In this document: positions 9,355 through 20,350 of the stretch, in pieces | Layout: every line of letters starts with the position of its first letter | How positions within the stretch are numbered: position 1 is the stretch's first letter | The notes under the pieces: model-generated | Seen by the model: only the letters and a program-made list of their open reading frames with translations | Told to the model about the DNA's origin: nothing | The model's database searches: none | Position numbers and translations under genes: made by a program | Origin: Reticulitermes lucifugus | Taxonomy: Eukaryota; Arthropoda; Insecta; Blattodea; Rhinotermitidae | Reading direction: 5' to 3' | Length of the DNA stretch: 28,484 nt | NCBI GenBank assembly: GCA_026260175.1 | Contig: JAKCWW010003815.1 | Location: forward strand, 1,829 to 30,312

Positions 9355-10884
9355 ACCACAAAACACACACAACATTATGTAGCTCCTTGTTTCAAGATTT
9401 TGTTGAGCAGTTAAAAATTTATTCAGCTTGCCAAATTATTTGTTGCTATCAAACCCTAAAGTGCATTAATGTTTTCATGAAAGTCATGTGACCAAGGAAT
9501 CTGTTCATGTCTAAGGTATTTTTTAATATTTTCTTGTCAGTTCTTTGCTGTAACAGGTTGTTGGCCTCATGACCTGACTGCCAAGCTTGAGGAACACCAC
9601 TTGTCATCTGTCTGACGTTTATGTCACTTATGCCATATATTAACAGTTAGGGTTCATACCTTCTGGCCATCTCAGTTATTTAAAACCTCATGACACTTGG
9701 CACTTACTTAACGTGGATAAGATCACGCAGTAAAAATGGATTATGTTAGAAATACTCTATCCAGGCTATGCAGTTCATATGAGTATTTCAGAAATGAATA
9801 TTTTTTTCAATATAAAATGTTGGCAAATTTAATGTTAAAATTTTTCTCACTTTTATCAATGGTTGTTATTAATTTATTTGTAAATTTGTAATTTTAGTAT
9901 TTATTTTTGATGTTAATAAGTCAATTAACATTATGATTATATGTTGCATCACATTAAACAGAACAGAATGATCTGTGTGTTAGGGCAAACCATATTTTAT
10001 TAAAAAAATGCTAATTTTCTTATGACATAAACTTCTCATGTTGGTCTTACGTAAAATATAAATTGCATTAGGCTTACTTGTACCAGTCGTGAATGTTAGT
10101 TCGCATTGCATTTCTGTATTGCTTGCAACACTGAGTTTTATACAAAATGGGCCTTGAACAAAGATTAGAATACAGGCAAATATTGTCAAGTGTTACATTG
10201 TTAAAATACCACAGGAAATTCAGCCATCCAAGAATCAAATGTCCAGTTTTTTTTTTAACTTTTGAGAAGAAACAATAAGATGTTGTTATATTATGGTTCA
10301 AGAACAAAGGTACCAACATATCAGTCATATACAGGGATCAAAATGGCTTTCCAGAATTGGGCAGATGGTCTGTCTCAACACTAGATATGAGTGGAGTGTA
10401 GACAGTGGAATTTGTTCCTATGAGCATAAATTTTGGGAGCAATGGATGCCATGTCAGAATTCACTGGGAATTGTTTTGTTAAAAAGAGGCTTTCAAAAAC
10501 TAAGCAGATGGCTTCTATTTCTACCCACACATTTGTCCGTTACCAGCTCCTGTCATATAATTCTGTAACTTTATCGTCTCACTTCTATATATAGAATGAC
10601 CTTCAGAGCTGTATGTATGAATAAATTTGTAAACATTTGTGCAGTAATTTCATATTTTATATGAAATGATCTTTATGCATGGTTTGATGCTGGTCTTCAT
10701 AAAGATAACATGGTGAAGCTGCTCCTGTGGTTGATTAAAGATAGAAGGCCTATGCATTGTGGATGTATGGCTTCATATATTGCTAGTTGAAGATGAGTGG
10801 TAAGCTTGAAAGCCTGGCTGGTTTATGTGTGGGACATTAGCCGCAGTAGCAGCTAGATAGGTGGCAGGAACAACACTAGGGCAA

Positions 10885-10992
10885 GAGATCTGCGCTCTTC
10901 TGGGACATTATGTGGCATCATGTGGTAATTGTTTACCAACATTTTGGGACAACGTATTGGTCCCCTCTTCATGGGTCAAGAGCGCAGATCTC
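10885..10992. repeat. Inverted repeat, 15-bp perfect arms
   Basis: GAGATCTGCGCTCTT at 10885-10899 is exactly complementary to 10978-10992, with a 78-base loop. It stands out because the arms hold four of the few CpGs in the whole region. A weaker second pairing (tgggac with gtccc) lies inside. It may be an RNA hairpin in the 3' UTR or the remains of a foldback element. Confidence 0.6.
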
Positions 10993-13900
10993 ATCAACAT
11001 TGCGGCGGAAGCCTGAAATCAAGCTTAGCACTGGGGCAAATTCAGACTGAGAGATGTGGAGAAAAATTCTGCCCCTGCCAGGAACTAATCATTGTGAACC
11101 AACCTGCGTCTTAGTGAGTACACTGAGCTGTTCCAATGTCAAGGTATGAAGGTACTTTTATTTAAATTATTGTTACTGTAAGTTTATAAAGCAACCAATA
11201 TACGTCCTTTGAAGAACAAAATGCAGCACCATTATAAATGCAAACATGTTGTGAGCTATTTTAAAGTATGTGGATTAATTAAAAAAATATCAAACTTAAT
11301 TTTTTAGCATTTAACTTTGTATCTTGTCTCACAATTTTCCATCCTTGTTCTCCTGACCTTATTTAATGCCTTACAGGTTCCCACTTTGAAGGTTAACATT
11401 TGGGACAGGGAATTGCTCTCATTTCAAGTGTTTATGAACTACATTGTGGTCCTCTGACTTATGAAAGCAGTTACATTTTTATTTACCACTCAAAAGAACT
11501 GTGGACTTATTTTGTTTATTCTGTCACTCCTTTGGTTGGTCTTGAGGAATGTAAGGGCAGTAAGGAAATCTATGTTGACATCTGCATTAAACATTCATAT
11601 TAATACACTGTGTTTTCTTGTGAATATGGGCTTGCACAGAATAACTGATTGTTCCTTCTGCCAGTCTGGGTTCAGGTGTAGCATAAGTTTGCCTTCATGG
11701 GTGTGCTGTCTTGAAAACTCACTCTTTGTAATTATTTGCAAGAAGTGTCTTAAGAATTATATAAAAATATTATGATGTCGTATAGAATATATTTTGGTAC
11801 TTTATCACCAGTGTAACACTTACAGGTTATGACTGTAACTATTGAAATATGACTTTACTGCTTGTTGTTATAATGCTTCATGAGAGCTATGCAATGCTAA
11901 CAGTGAAGCTTTAGTAATGGGGTGTGAAGGAAATAGTAACCTGGTAGTTTACCAGTCCAAGCTAGAGTCAAATATTGCCTTGGTTGTGAGTATCCATAGC
12001 CCATCCAATCCCACTCCATTCACCAAGAAATAAACATTGGTTTCTATTACCTTTTAGTGAGCTATGAATATGGAATGTGCCTTTCTGCTGTGAGAAAATG
12101 GACCATATGTATGGGAAATGTGTTTTCAATGAATGTCACACCAGAAGTAAAGAATAAAAGACACTTGTGCAAAATCTTAGATTTTTCTGACATGTTTAGC
12201 CACACATGCTGTCTTTATATGGCATGTTGCATAGTGTGGTGTCCATATTTAAATTATCAGTAACTGGCAGTGAGTTAAAGTTGAGTCATCATTTTGTACT
12301 TTTACTTTTCTCTGGCCTTGCAGTCAGTAATTGGATCAAAGTCATGTCTTAAAAAGTTTATTCTGTCACTCCTCATAGACATAACTTTTATTCCTTGAGG
12401 CAAATGTAGCAATTCAGCATTAAGACTTTAAAGGGCTATGTTAAACAAATTGATGTAACTTGTCTGTAAACCTACCAGTCTCGTATACTATGTTGTCTAT
12501 TGCAATCTTACATCATTAATAACCTGCAGATATTTGGATGTATAGCCCAGGGTTTTGCCTGTGCTACATGTCAGCTTTTGCCTTTCACTTTTTCACCTTT
12601 TTACATTATTCTATTTTGATAAATGGGCCCAATAACCATTATCTTTAATCAACCCCGAGGAATAGGCATGGCAGAAAAAATAAGTTAGACTGGAGCATAT
12701 CCTTCTTTCTCTCTCTAACATAAGGTACTACATTCTCTTTGCCTGGGGCATGAGAAAATCCATATACGAGTAAATAATAAAACAGCTGGTCCTCAGGGAG
12801 GCTTAAACCAAGTACCTGCAAAATGCTAATTGTGTTATTTGTCACTGTGTTAATGGGTTTAGTTTGAGTGATGCATACTGTGTCTATATTCTATTATCTG
12901 TTGGTCAATATTTGTAGCAGTATTGATCAGCTTCCTAATTGAATTGCATACTGTACTAGGAGTTGTTGCTTTTTGAGGCAATACCAATCAATTTTCTAAC
13001 TGAATTTCCTTATAATAATGCTTGCAGTAAACTTATTTAGATCTCAGTTTGTGTCATGACAGTTGTCCTCCTACATGTCACGATGTACTGTATATCTTTG
13101 ATCCTTCTTTTCCATCTATTATTTAATAAGAATTAGTAATGTCTGTTTATTTCAGACCTATTATCTCTGTTCAATTTCCTGTAATTTTTTCTTACTTTTA
13201 AAGCTTTCTGAATGAATGAAGAATGAGACAGCAGTTCATCACAGTGTTATTTTGCAACATTGGCTCATCTTGTTTTTGGAGACTGTATTAACATATGAAC
13301 CTCTTTATTTTCATACTTGCTTAGAATTTGCATGTATTCTGTATCGTAATTCTTGCTTGTGTCTTAAAATCGTAGGGAGAAGTAAGTATAAATTAAAATT
13401 AGTAAATTATGCAGTAAGTAGCCTACTGCATGTGTGGGTATGAACATGTATTTCCATAAAATTCTTGCATGAAGTCTGTCATTTGCATAAGGTGTCAGAA
13501 AATGACTAATGCTATAGATTCAGTCTGACAGACAGTTATTAAATTGTATTTAACTGTGCAATATATAAAATTTACTCTTTATATATTCATTCTACATCTC
13601 ACAGAGAATAGAGTGTGCTTCCATTATAAAAAAAAAATTGGTGAATTCTGCAGAGGGCAAAAATTGATGTTTGTGGTACAAAACATATGGAACCCATAAA
13701 TACACTGTGTGGACAACATGCAGAGTTCTTAGTGTTTAACACGGTGGTATGTACACTAACTACTAGGCTTTAAAACCTTAATGTTGTAATTATCTGCATG
13801 GTGCAGATTCTTGAGAAATTTGTAGTTGCACAGCTGGTCTTGAAATTGCTGCTTACATTGAACATGGAGTGTTCTGCCAAACATTTGATTTGATTCTGAG

Positions 13901-14440
13901 CCAATGGAATAGAGTGTACATATTCATATCCTTTTTCTTTATGAGCCATATTTTATAAATCATCTTACCTACTGATATGTCTAGAGTTCTCAAGTGACCT
14001 TTTCTGCTGAGCTTCTGAAGCAAAAATGTTGTATAAATTTGTTTCGACTCATGTGCTACATTTTCCTGCCCATTTCATTCTCTTGTTTTAATCACCTGAA
14101 AATACGGGATAAACAGTCATTGCTGTTTACATAGTGGTGTTAGTGGGGGTGGTGGTCATGACATGCCCATAGATTTTGTAGTAATTTTTCTGCCCTGTTG
14201 CATGTCAATTATAATTGGCATTTCCAAAATTGTTAATGGGATTATAAAGACAGCTTCTCCTATTCATGTACCTCATAGCTATGGGAAAGGGTTAACTAAG
14301 ACTTTGACCCAAACTAAGAAGTTCAATTGTACTAGTTTGTATCATGCTGTAAGTCTAAACATAGATTTCATAGCACAAGGTAAAGTCCCTGTACACACAT
14401 TGGAGCATTGGAGCTATGGCTCTACTCATTATTAACATCG

Positions 14441-14500
14441 GCACTAGATGTAAATGATTGGACAGCCTCATGCACCGGCCGCTTTACCCTCAGGGTGTCA
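14441..14500 (-). mobile_element. SINE 3' fragment, family B
   Basis: The words gcactagatg, cctcatgcaccggccgcttt and cctcaggg align with the start of the copy at 16727-16780 and with 20870-20905. Only the part distal to the pol III promoter remains. It marks the abrupt end of the CpG-poor domain. Confidence 0.5.
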
Positions 14501-14701
14501 GGATTATTTATTATAAGTATTTACGTTCTTCAGGTACTATTCATTCCTGTCATCACGTATTAAAAACCCGAATGAAGACAATCGAATTTTGTGATAGTAA
14601 GAATCATTCGACTGTATGCATCCCTCCTAATATCAGTACCACGAGAAACGGAAAGAGTGACCGTAAATATTCACCACTTCCTGTCACAGCAGCAGTGGTC
14701 C

Positions 14702-14724
14702 GCACATGCGCAGTGATATAAAAT
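14702..14724 (+). promoter_or_regulatory. Candidate promoter: NRF-1-like site plus TATA-like box
   Basis: CGCACATGCGCAG (about 14701-14713) resembles the NRF-1 palindrome. It is followed at once by GATATAAAAT (14715-14724), a TATA-like box. A start near 14745-14755 would place the candidate exon at 14832 downstream. The spacing between the two motifs is unusually tight, and both could be chance. Confidence 0.25.
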
Positions 14725-14831
14725 GGGTTTGGAAATGATAGTTAAGCTTTGTGCTTTTCAGTGTAAACTGTCTTCATTTCGAAATCTTTTGTGATTTGTG
14801 TAAGTGATAATGTGATATATGTGCTATAGTG

Positions 14832-14995
14832 ATGTACCAGCACTCTGAGAGGAGGTCTGAAATGATAAAACGATTTAGGCGGATGTTTGAAACTGCACCT
14901 ATCTTGGTTACGTGCGGGAACTTGGAGGGCATGAATGTCGTTATCACCATCAGCAGACCGGTGCATGCAGTCCCTTCGTGCGTCGTCAGAACAAG
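14832..14995 (+). CDS. Possible first coding exon, weak
   Basis: An ATG at 14832 opens a 55-codon frame ending in CVVRTR. The stop (TAA at 14997) lies inside a consensus splice donor (ACAAG then GTAAGG at 14996), as expected if translation really continues into a further exon. An in-frame TAA lies upstream of the ATG. The peptide begins MYQHSERRSEMIKRFRRMF and is basic, without a signal peptide or known motif. It lies about 110 bases downstream of TATA-like and NRF-1-like motifs. No partner exon is identified in the window. A competing minus-strand open frame (14742-15023) shows that chance frames of this size exist here. Confidence 0.22.
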
Positions 14996-15009
14996 GTAAG
15001 GCACCTGTA

Positions 15010-16080
15010 CGGGACATCTTCACGAAGGAAAACGTTCTCAGTCTATCACTATAGCTGTGTAAGTTGAAAACGAGTTTTGAAAGTGTTGAAATTTCAAGAG
15101 TTATGCTGATAAATCAAGGGTTAGGCCCATGTAACTATTTTAGGTTCTGTAAGTCTTCTCCGTCCGCTATAGTAACTGAAATGGGGCCACTAGCGGTTCA
15201 GTCCCNCGGTGTATTATTCAGTAATCATCAAAATACTAAATGCTATGCAGTCAGAGCTGGAGATGTGTCAGTCGTTCCTGAATGAACGAATCAATGAGCG
15301 GACCGATGAGAACCGGGTTTGAGCTCCGCGGACCAGTCATTCACATAGCATCTAGACAGGTTTCTACCGTTCGTCATTCAACAGTTAGTCGTAGTTCACT
15401 AATATGCCCCATTCACCAGTCACTCATCGTCCATTAAACTATCTCGGTCACCAGATTATGTTCGCAGATTCTTGTCGGTCTTCCTTCACTAACTTGCACC
15501 GTTCACCAGTCAGCCTCCACCAGACCGCATGTCGTTTCGTTTGTCGTTCACCAGTTACTCAATCTGCATCGTTCGCCAGTTTGTCAAGGGTTGCTGTGTG
15601 GTTCATATGATAGTCTCGTTCACTAGCTTTTTGTTTGGTAAATTAGGTAAGAATTTCACTATGTCATTTTGTATGTATTTACTTTATACAGGCAGCATAT
15701 TCGTATTTATTTTCACTTCCCGACTTTTATTTAAAAGTTTACGCTTTGCTAGAAACGATTAAAAAATGTATAATTAATAGAACAACTTTTATGTCAGTAC
15801 AGATTTTTTCACCATGGTGAGGGGGAAAAATCAATGATTTCATTTCTAAATGCCAGTTTGGAACAAGGTTGTAAACTAACATGTTTTCTTTTATATTTCA
15901 AAGTTGATATATCTGCTCATGAATTTGTCATTAATAAGTGATTATCATAATGTAATCATGTGACAGAATTTAAGTTCTGTAAACAAGTTATTACTGCGTT
16001 TGTATGTACTAGGTCTATATGCAAGTAGTGTTTGAGGTGAGAAGGGATGCGGAAGGACTGCATGCCACTTCCTGTAAGAA
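15010..16080. other. Spacer with degenerate minisatellite
   Basis: Apart from the repeated TTCACCAGT-type words at 15365-15630 and the single N at 15206, nothing is recognised. Open frames in the repeat arise from its composition. Confidence 0.4.
15365..15630. repeat. Degenerate minisatellite with (C/G)(A/G)TTCACCAGT core
   Basis: Core words recur at about 15410 (cattcaccagt), 15447 (ggtcaccag), 15500 (cgttcaccagt), 15545 (cgttcaccagt), 15570 (cgttcgccagt) and 15617 (cgttcactag). The spacings are near multiples of 22-25 bases. Between cores, 'ttcactaatatgc' and 'ttcactaacttgc' also repeat. It is an old, decayed tandem array. Confidence 0.5.
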
Positions 16081-16104
16081 AACTTAAAACCATCCCGAAT
16101 TTAC

Positions 16105-16325
16105 TGAAATACTGCCCCCCGCCCTCGGGATAGCGTAGTCTGTATAGCGACTCGCTACGGGCTGAACGGTGTGGGGTTCGAACCTCGATGGGGGCATAAT
16201 TTTCTGTACCAGTCGAAACCGGCCCTGGGGCACATCCAGCCCCCTGTAAAAAGGGTACCGGGTCTCTTTTCCGGGGGTAAAGTGGCCAGGGCGCGGCGTT
16301 AACCACCCAGCCACATGTAACGCAG
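16105..16325 (+). mobile_element. tRNA-derived SINE, family B
   Basis: Box A (gatagcgtagtctgtatagcgac, from about 16129) and an excellent box B (gggttcgaacctc, 16173-16185) form the pol III promoter of a tRNA-derived SINE. The body continues through aattttctg, ccccctgtaaaaagggtaccgggtctcttttccggggg and 'gtaaagtggccagggcgcgg'. Related bodies lie at 26035-26235 (+) and 20840-21060 (-). Open frames on the minus strand here are accidental. No clear target duplication was found. Confidence 0.75.
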
Positions 16326-16726
16326 ATGTTAAAGAAAGAGTAGAGCTATGCCTCTGCTCCCCCTCTGGAACTTCATTTCCTGCTATAGGGAGAATTTTAC
16401 CTCTTCACTGATTTTGTTTTTCATTAACTCTGTTTTCCCTGCAGTGTATATTAACGTGGAAATATATATATTATTTCAAATAGCTATAGGTATAGCTATT
16501 TATGGGAAGACTCGGTCCTAACATATGAATACATAGTGGGTTGCTAAGTGTTAACGAAGTGAACGGGTCACCAAGAGGACCCGTACTGAATGAACTGGAT
16601 CTTTGTAAATAACCGTTTTGCCCACCTCTAGTCAGAGCTACGATATAAACGTAAAGTTTTCTGTCCCTGCGCACGCCATTGAGACATAGGGAGTGGAAAT
16701 GTATCTCCATTCAGTGTTAATAGCTG

Positions 16727-16905
16727 CACTAGATGGGGTGAGTGGTCAGCTTCACTCGCCGGCCGCTTTCTCGTGGTAAAAGGGCCCCTGTTATCCATTG
16801 AGGTGGAGGCTGGGTGGGCCCCAGATTCAGTATAGACGTTTTGTGGAAGGGAAAACTCTCGTGCTCTGAAAGGGAATCACATCACGATTACTCGGTGTTA
16901 GAACT
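16727..16905 (-). mobile_element. SINE, family B, degraded
   Basis: It aligns with the minus-strand copy at 20860-21030: gtgagtggtcagc..cac..ccggccgcttt, then agggcccctg, then ggaggctgggtgggccccag, then tagacgtttt..gaagggaaaa. The tRNA-like end (about 16880-16905) is too decayed to show box B. It lies 400 bases from the opposite-strand family B copy at 16105. Confidence 0.55.
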
Positions 16906-18084
16906 ACTGCCAAGGCCCTTAAGTAAACTACAAGTTAATAAAATATTTTCTCTTCAGCATGTTGTGTAATGACTAGCTATAGTGATTAGCTATATGTAAT
17001 TAAAATTCTCGTCCAATACGTCTTCAGAACGTGATTGTTTAGTGTAGTACAGTGTAGACTGTATTGTGCAGCTTTGGAAAGATAAGTGTGTTTTGAAAAA
17101 CGTTAGGAATTTTAGCCCTCGTTTTAAAATATCTGGTGTTTATTCTTCTGATATCAAATATAGTGACGCATTTTTTCAGTAACCAGTGTTTCTAACTACA
17201 GGCAAAGGTTTTAAGACTCTTAAATTTAAATTTCGCTATATATTTTTATATTACTTATATATTTCGCTATATATTGTTGGTCTGATGCCGAATTTTACTC
17301 CTTCAGGCCGACTGATGATCTCAGTGCTGACTGTTATTGGGGCACGCGAAGAATACTGCCTACGTATTTCGATGAACCGTACTTTTAAGAAATTACGTGG
17401 CAAATATAGTGCATGTTACTGTATCTACCGCACAGTTGTGTAGGCCCACTGGGCCCCTATGAAGGGAGGTATTACTCTTTGGATTTGCGCGAGAGATTTG
17501 TTAACTTTACGGAAAAGACGAAAGGCCGTTATGAGAAAATTACAGCCGTATTTCAAGTGTATGTTACCGTGGTAAACATTTTAACGCCAAAACCGAATTT
17601 TTTAAATTTATTTTCGTAGTTCGCTTCAGGTAAACATTGGCTAGTACCTTTATTTGTGGTGATTTCTTTCGTCATATCTGTTTACATGGGCCTATTGATT
17701 CCGACATTTATAGTTCGATGCTGTGTAACTTCATTAATGGACATAGTTACATTGTACGTGCCTTTACTCATAATTGTATCGCATTGTGCCGGGTTGTGTA
17801 CTTGATTGTATCTAAAGAACAGTCTGCCTGTACATAGATATATATTATAATCAAATTAATGACAGAGTAACGATCAACTATTATGTGTTTATGAAATAGA
17901 CGCGTCTGCCATTGTGATCTGCAGGAACCGCTGAAATATTCATGCTACGAACCTGTATGCGTTTTTCTGTGTGGCATTTCTGTATGCAGATAGTGTTCGC
18001 GAAGCACTAGTTCACAGTTGCAGAGCATTCGACCAAATAGCTAAAGGTTTGAAAGTTGAGAACTATTTATTCCTGAACAGAAAG
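16906..18084. other. Unassigned spacer
   Basis: No gene recognised. A word containing atttcgctatatatt occurs twice about 31 bases apart (17230-17280). Open frames at 17186-17837 lack splice sites, domains or membrane patterns that I can support. Confidence 0.4.
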
Positions 18085-18345
18085 AAGCAGGATGAACTGA
18101 TCCGTGACGCCTGAATAATTTCCCTTCCAAACCGCACTTAGTCACGTAGCTAGTCAGTGCAATTCTTGGCTCCTGTGGGACCAGAAGTTTCATCACCGTC
18201 TTCACAATAGCTCATCACTTGTACTACACATCTTGAGCTAGACTAATGTATTCCACACCCTTCCACCGTATTACCATTTTAATATTATCTTCCCCTGTAC
18301 CTCTGTCTTCGAAGCTACCTTTTTCCTTCGGGTTTTTTCGACCGA
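18085..18345 (-). mobile_element. LINE 3' tail (WEDNIK family)
   Basis: The minus strand reads GEDNIKM then GVEYISLAQD (about 18295-18225). A shifted frame follows with MNLLVPQEP and LTSYVTK (about 18180-18125). This is the C-terminal end of the same LINE family as at 690, 1776, 19735 and 27820. Frameshifts show it is inactive. Confidence 0.65.
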
Positions 18346-18459
18346 CATTTTGTATAAATTGCACAATGTTGATACAACCAGCAAATAAATGACAGTGCAT
18401 ACTGCTGCTGTTATTTAACACATGACGTCCAAAGGGACAGAGAAAAACAGCTTCCATGC

Positions 18460-19220
18460 AAGGTTATCGGTAAAAGAGAACTGAACTAGAATGTTTTAAA
18501 TGGGAACCTGATAACATAAGTTTTACCACTGTAGAGGTATGGAAGAACAGCGGATGACTGTGCCAGGCACTCTTATTGCATCATCTTATAAACATCACCC
18601 GTTTTTGTGGCCCATTCATCCACTTAGTTTTGTAGCTTTTGTAGACAATAAAGCGTCATTAGTTTCTTTTTCAGAGAGAGAATCAGTAAGAAAAGACTGC
18701 AGGTCTGACGTGACAGCAACATTCAATGTGCAGTGCTTTGCCTAGGCTTACACATGTTTTTGAGCTCGCATTTTGTACTGGACTTAGCAATACGAGTATC
18801 TTGCTGGGCGACTTGCAAACTCTACAGGACCCGACTTTCCTGTCTTTTCTTCTGCATTACAGTAATTTCCTTGACAGTTTTTACCGAAGACACTGTCTCA
18901 AGCGGCAACTCTTCTCACTTGTAATTGGCGGACCGTTTCTTCGAATCTTTGGCGGGCCACCGTCTATCCTGACCATTTTTTCGTGGATTTTCTAAGTTCT
19001 TTCAAGAACATTTCTGTATGTAACCTAAATTAGGCCATGGTCGCTTCCTTCCAAATCCTTTCCCGTTCATTATTTGTAGTTTATCCTAATCATCCATGCT
19101 ATATAGACTGAACTACTGACCGCTAAATAAATAAACAAGATTCTGGTTACCAACCCTTCTGAGTGACTTTTTTGTGGCCTTCCATAGTGGATTACACCTT
19201 TAAGGCTCGTTTTTTTGTGA
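18460..19220. other. Unassigned spacer
   Basis: No exon or repeat recognised. Several short + frames (18539-18995) are hydrophobic or mixed, but I see no splice sites or family signature. Confidence 0.35.
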
Positions 19221-19223
19221 AAC

Positions 19224-19545
19224 CTTCCTCTAATTAAACATAAAATGCTCAACCAAAAAATGCACTCTTATTATTATTTCTTTAGATATTATATATTATA
19301 ATCCCTGTAAACCAGTCCAACATGTTTCGATCCCTTTCTGGGATCATCATCAGGGACACTTGTGAGAGTATAAATTACATAAGGGATCGAAACACGGACT
19401 GATTTACAGGGATTGTAATATATAATATCTAAAGAAATAATAACAATAATTATAATAATAAGAGTGCATTTGTTGGTTGAGTATTTTATGTTTGAGTGAT
19501 GACAGTGCACGGTATGAATAATATAGAAAAAAACTTCCTCTAATT
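19224..19545. mobile_element. Foldback Penelope-like element fragment with 12-bp target duplication
   Basis: A perfect direct repeat, CTTCCTCTAATT, occurs at 19224-19235 and 19534-19545 and flanks a 298-base insert. The insert is two copies of one sequence in opposite orientation. The minus-strand copy reads from 19334 down to 19236. The plus-strand copy reads 19383-19493, with a 16-base AT-rich expansion. The spacer between them (about 19335-19382) holds the rest of a hammerhead-like core for the minus copy. The right end is A-rich (gaaaaaaa) next to the duplication. Inverted partial copies and hammerhead motifs are known features of Penelope-like elements, so that class is my best guess. 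A LINE-independent foldback MITE is the alternative. Confidence 0.6.
19313..19357 (-). ncRNA. Hammerhead-ribozyme-like motif
   Basis: The minus strand reads, in order: GUCC; CUGAUGA (19353-19347); one extra U; stem II GAUCCC with loop AGAAA and GGGAUC (19345-19329); GAAAC (19328-19324); AU; GU; U; and then GGAC. Stem I (GUCC with GGAC), stem II (6 bp) and a two-pair stem III (AC with GU) can all form around the conserved CUGAUGA...GAAA core, as in the minimal short-stem-III hammerheads of Penelope-like elements. The extra U after CUGAUGA departs from the canonical core, so cleavage is uncertain. Confidence 0.45.
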
Positions 19546-19734
19546 GTTGCTCTTAATTCCTGGCACAGTTGGTTAAAATATAATTGTGTGATAATACCTA
19601 CCACCTTCAATTGCATGAATATGTTGGGCGCTACTTTACAAATTGTCATTATTGTGCAACGCAGATCTGCTGTAAGTCACACTGTGTGCCAAACACAACT
19701 TATTTATTAGCTAAGTGATTCCATTCAACGTCCT

Positions 19735-20350
19735 TCTTGAGAAACGTATAGTTCCTCGGCTAGTCAAGCAGTCACCCCCATTTTGTGGAATCCGAAGGTT
19801 CAGTACCATGTTATCAACAGACCCCTACTGGCCCTATCCTAAACCGGAAGAATCCAGTCCACACCCTCCCATCCCAGTTCTGTAAGATCAATTTTAATAT
19901 TATCCTCCCATCTTCACTTAGATATTCCAAGAAATCTCTTGAATCCTCTTTTGCAGACCATTAGCCTCTATACAGTTCTGTTTCTCCCCATGTGTGCCCC
20001 ATGTCCCGCTCGTCCTACTTTACTACATTTTTTAACTTAGTAATATTTGGCGAGCAATACGAATTATGTAACTCCTCAGTGTGCAGTTTTCTAGATCGTC
20101 CTTGTCCACTTACTTCCAAATATTTTCCTTTATCATTCTGTTCTCGAACATCCTCAGTCTATGCTCTTCCTTCAACGTGAGGGACCTATCTCACACTCAT
20201 ACAGAACAACAAGAAAGATCATGGCTTTGTATATTTTAATATTAAGCTGATCATAGTGACTAAATACAATGTAGCCTAGTCGTACGATGGCAATGTAGCC
20301 ATAGTTACATGAAACCGTCTGCACTCTACAAGCTGAGGTCCACAAAGTTG
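19735..20350 (-). mobile_element. LINE ORF2 C-terminal fragment with 3' end
   Basis: This is the longest copy of the WEDNIK family in the window. Reading from 20350 downward, it shows KIYKAMIFLVVLYECEI (about 20230-20180), a decayed EEHR..MFENRM-like block, an SPNI segment with GHG.HMG remnants near 20000, RWEDNIKIDLTELGWEGVDW (about 19910-19850), and a final tail near 19790-19735. The VVLYECE segment is the conserved post-polymerase region of LINE reverse transcriptases. Multiple stops and shifts make it a dead 5'-truncated copy. Its box-B-like 'aaggttcagtacc' is internal to this coding tail. Confidence 0.7.

Larger units (their letters stand above)
9058..14440 (+). other. Probable long 3' UTR and downstream CpG-poor domain
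   Basis: This stretch starts directly after the stop of the + gene. It is T/TG-rich with very few CpG (about 30-35 in 5.4 kb by eye) and has no recognisable transposon, unlike the DNA on either side. AATAAA signals occur at 9349-9354, near 10620, 12027, 12155 and 12774, so several polyadenylation ends are possible. The first gives a 3' UTR of about 300 bases. It contains a 15-bp inverted repeat (10885-10992). Open frames here are short, have no splice or domain support, and look like chance. How much of the block is actually transcribed is inference. Confidence 0.45.

Noticed and set aside
9980-10568. Overlapping short frames on both strands that might be an exon
   Set aside because: No good splice pair or codon pattern. 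The region is CpG-poor UTR-like sequence.
11461-11775. 104-codon + frame in the probable 3' UTR
   Set aside because: No start context, homology or splice signal. It lies in AT-rich DNA where such frames arise by chance.
16105-16205. Functional tRNA gene
   Set aside because: Box A and box B are present, but the cloverleaf arms do not pair and the sequence continues into a SINE body.
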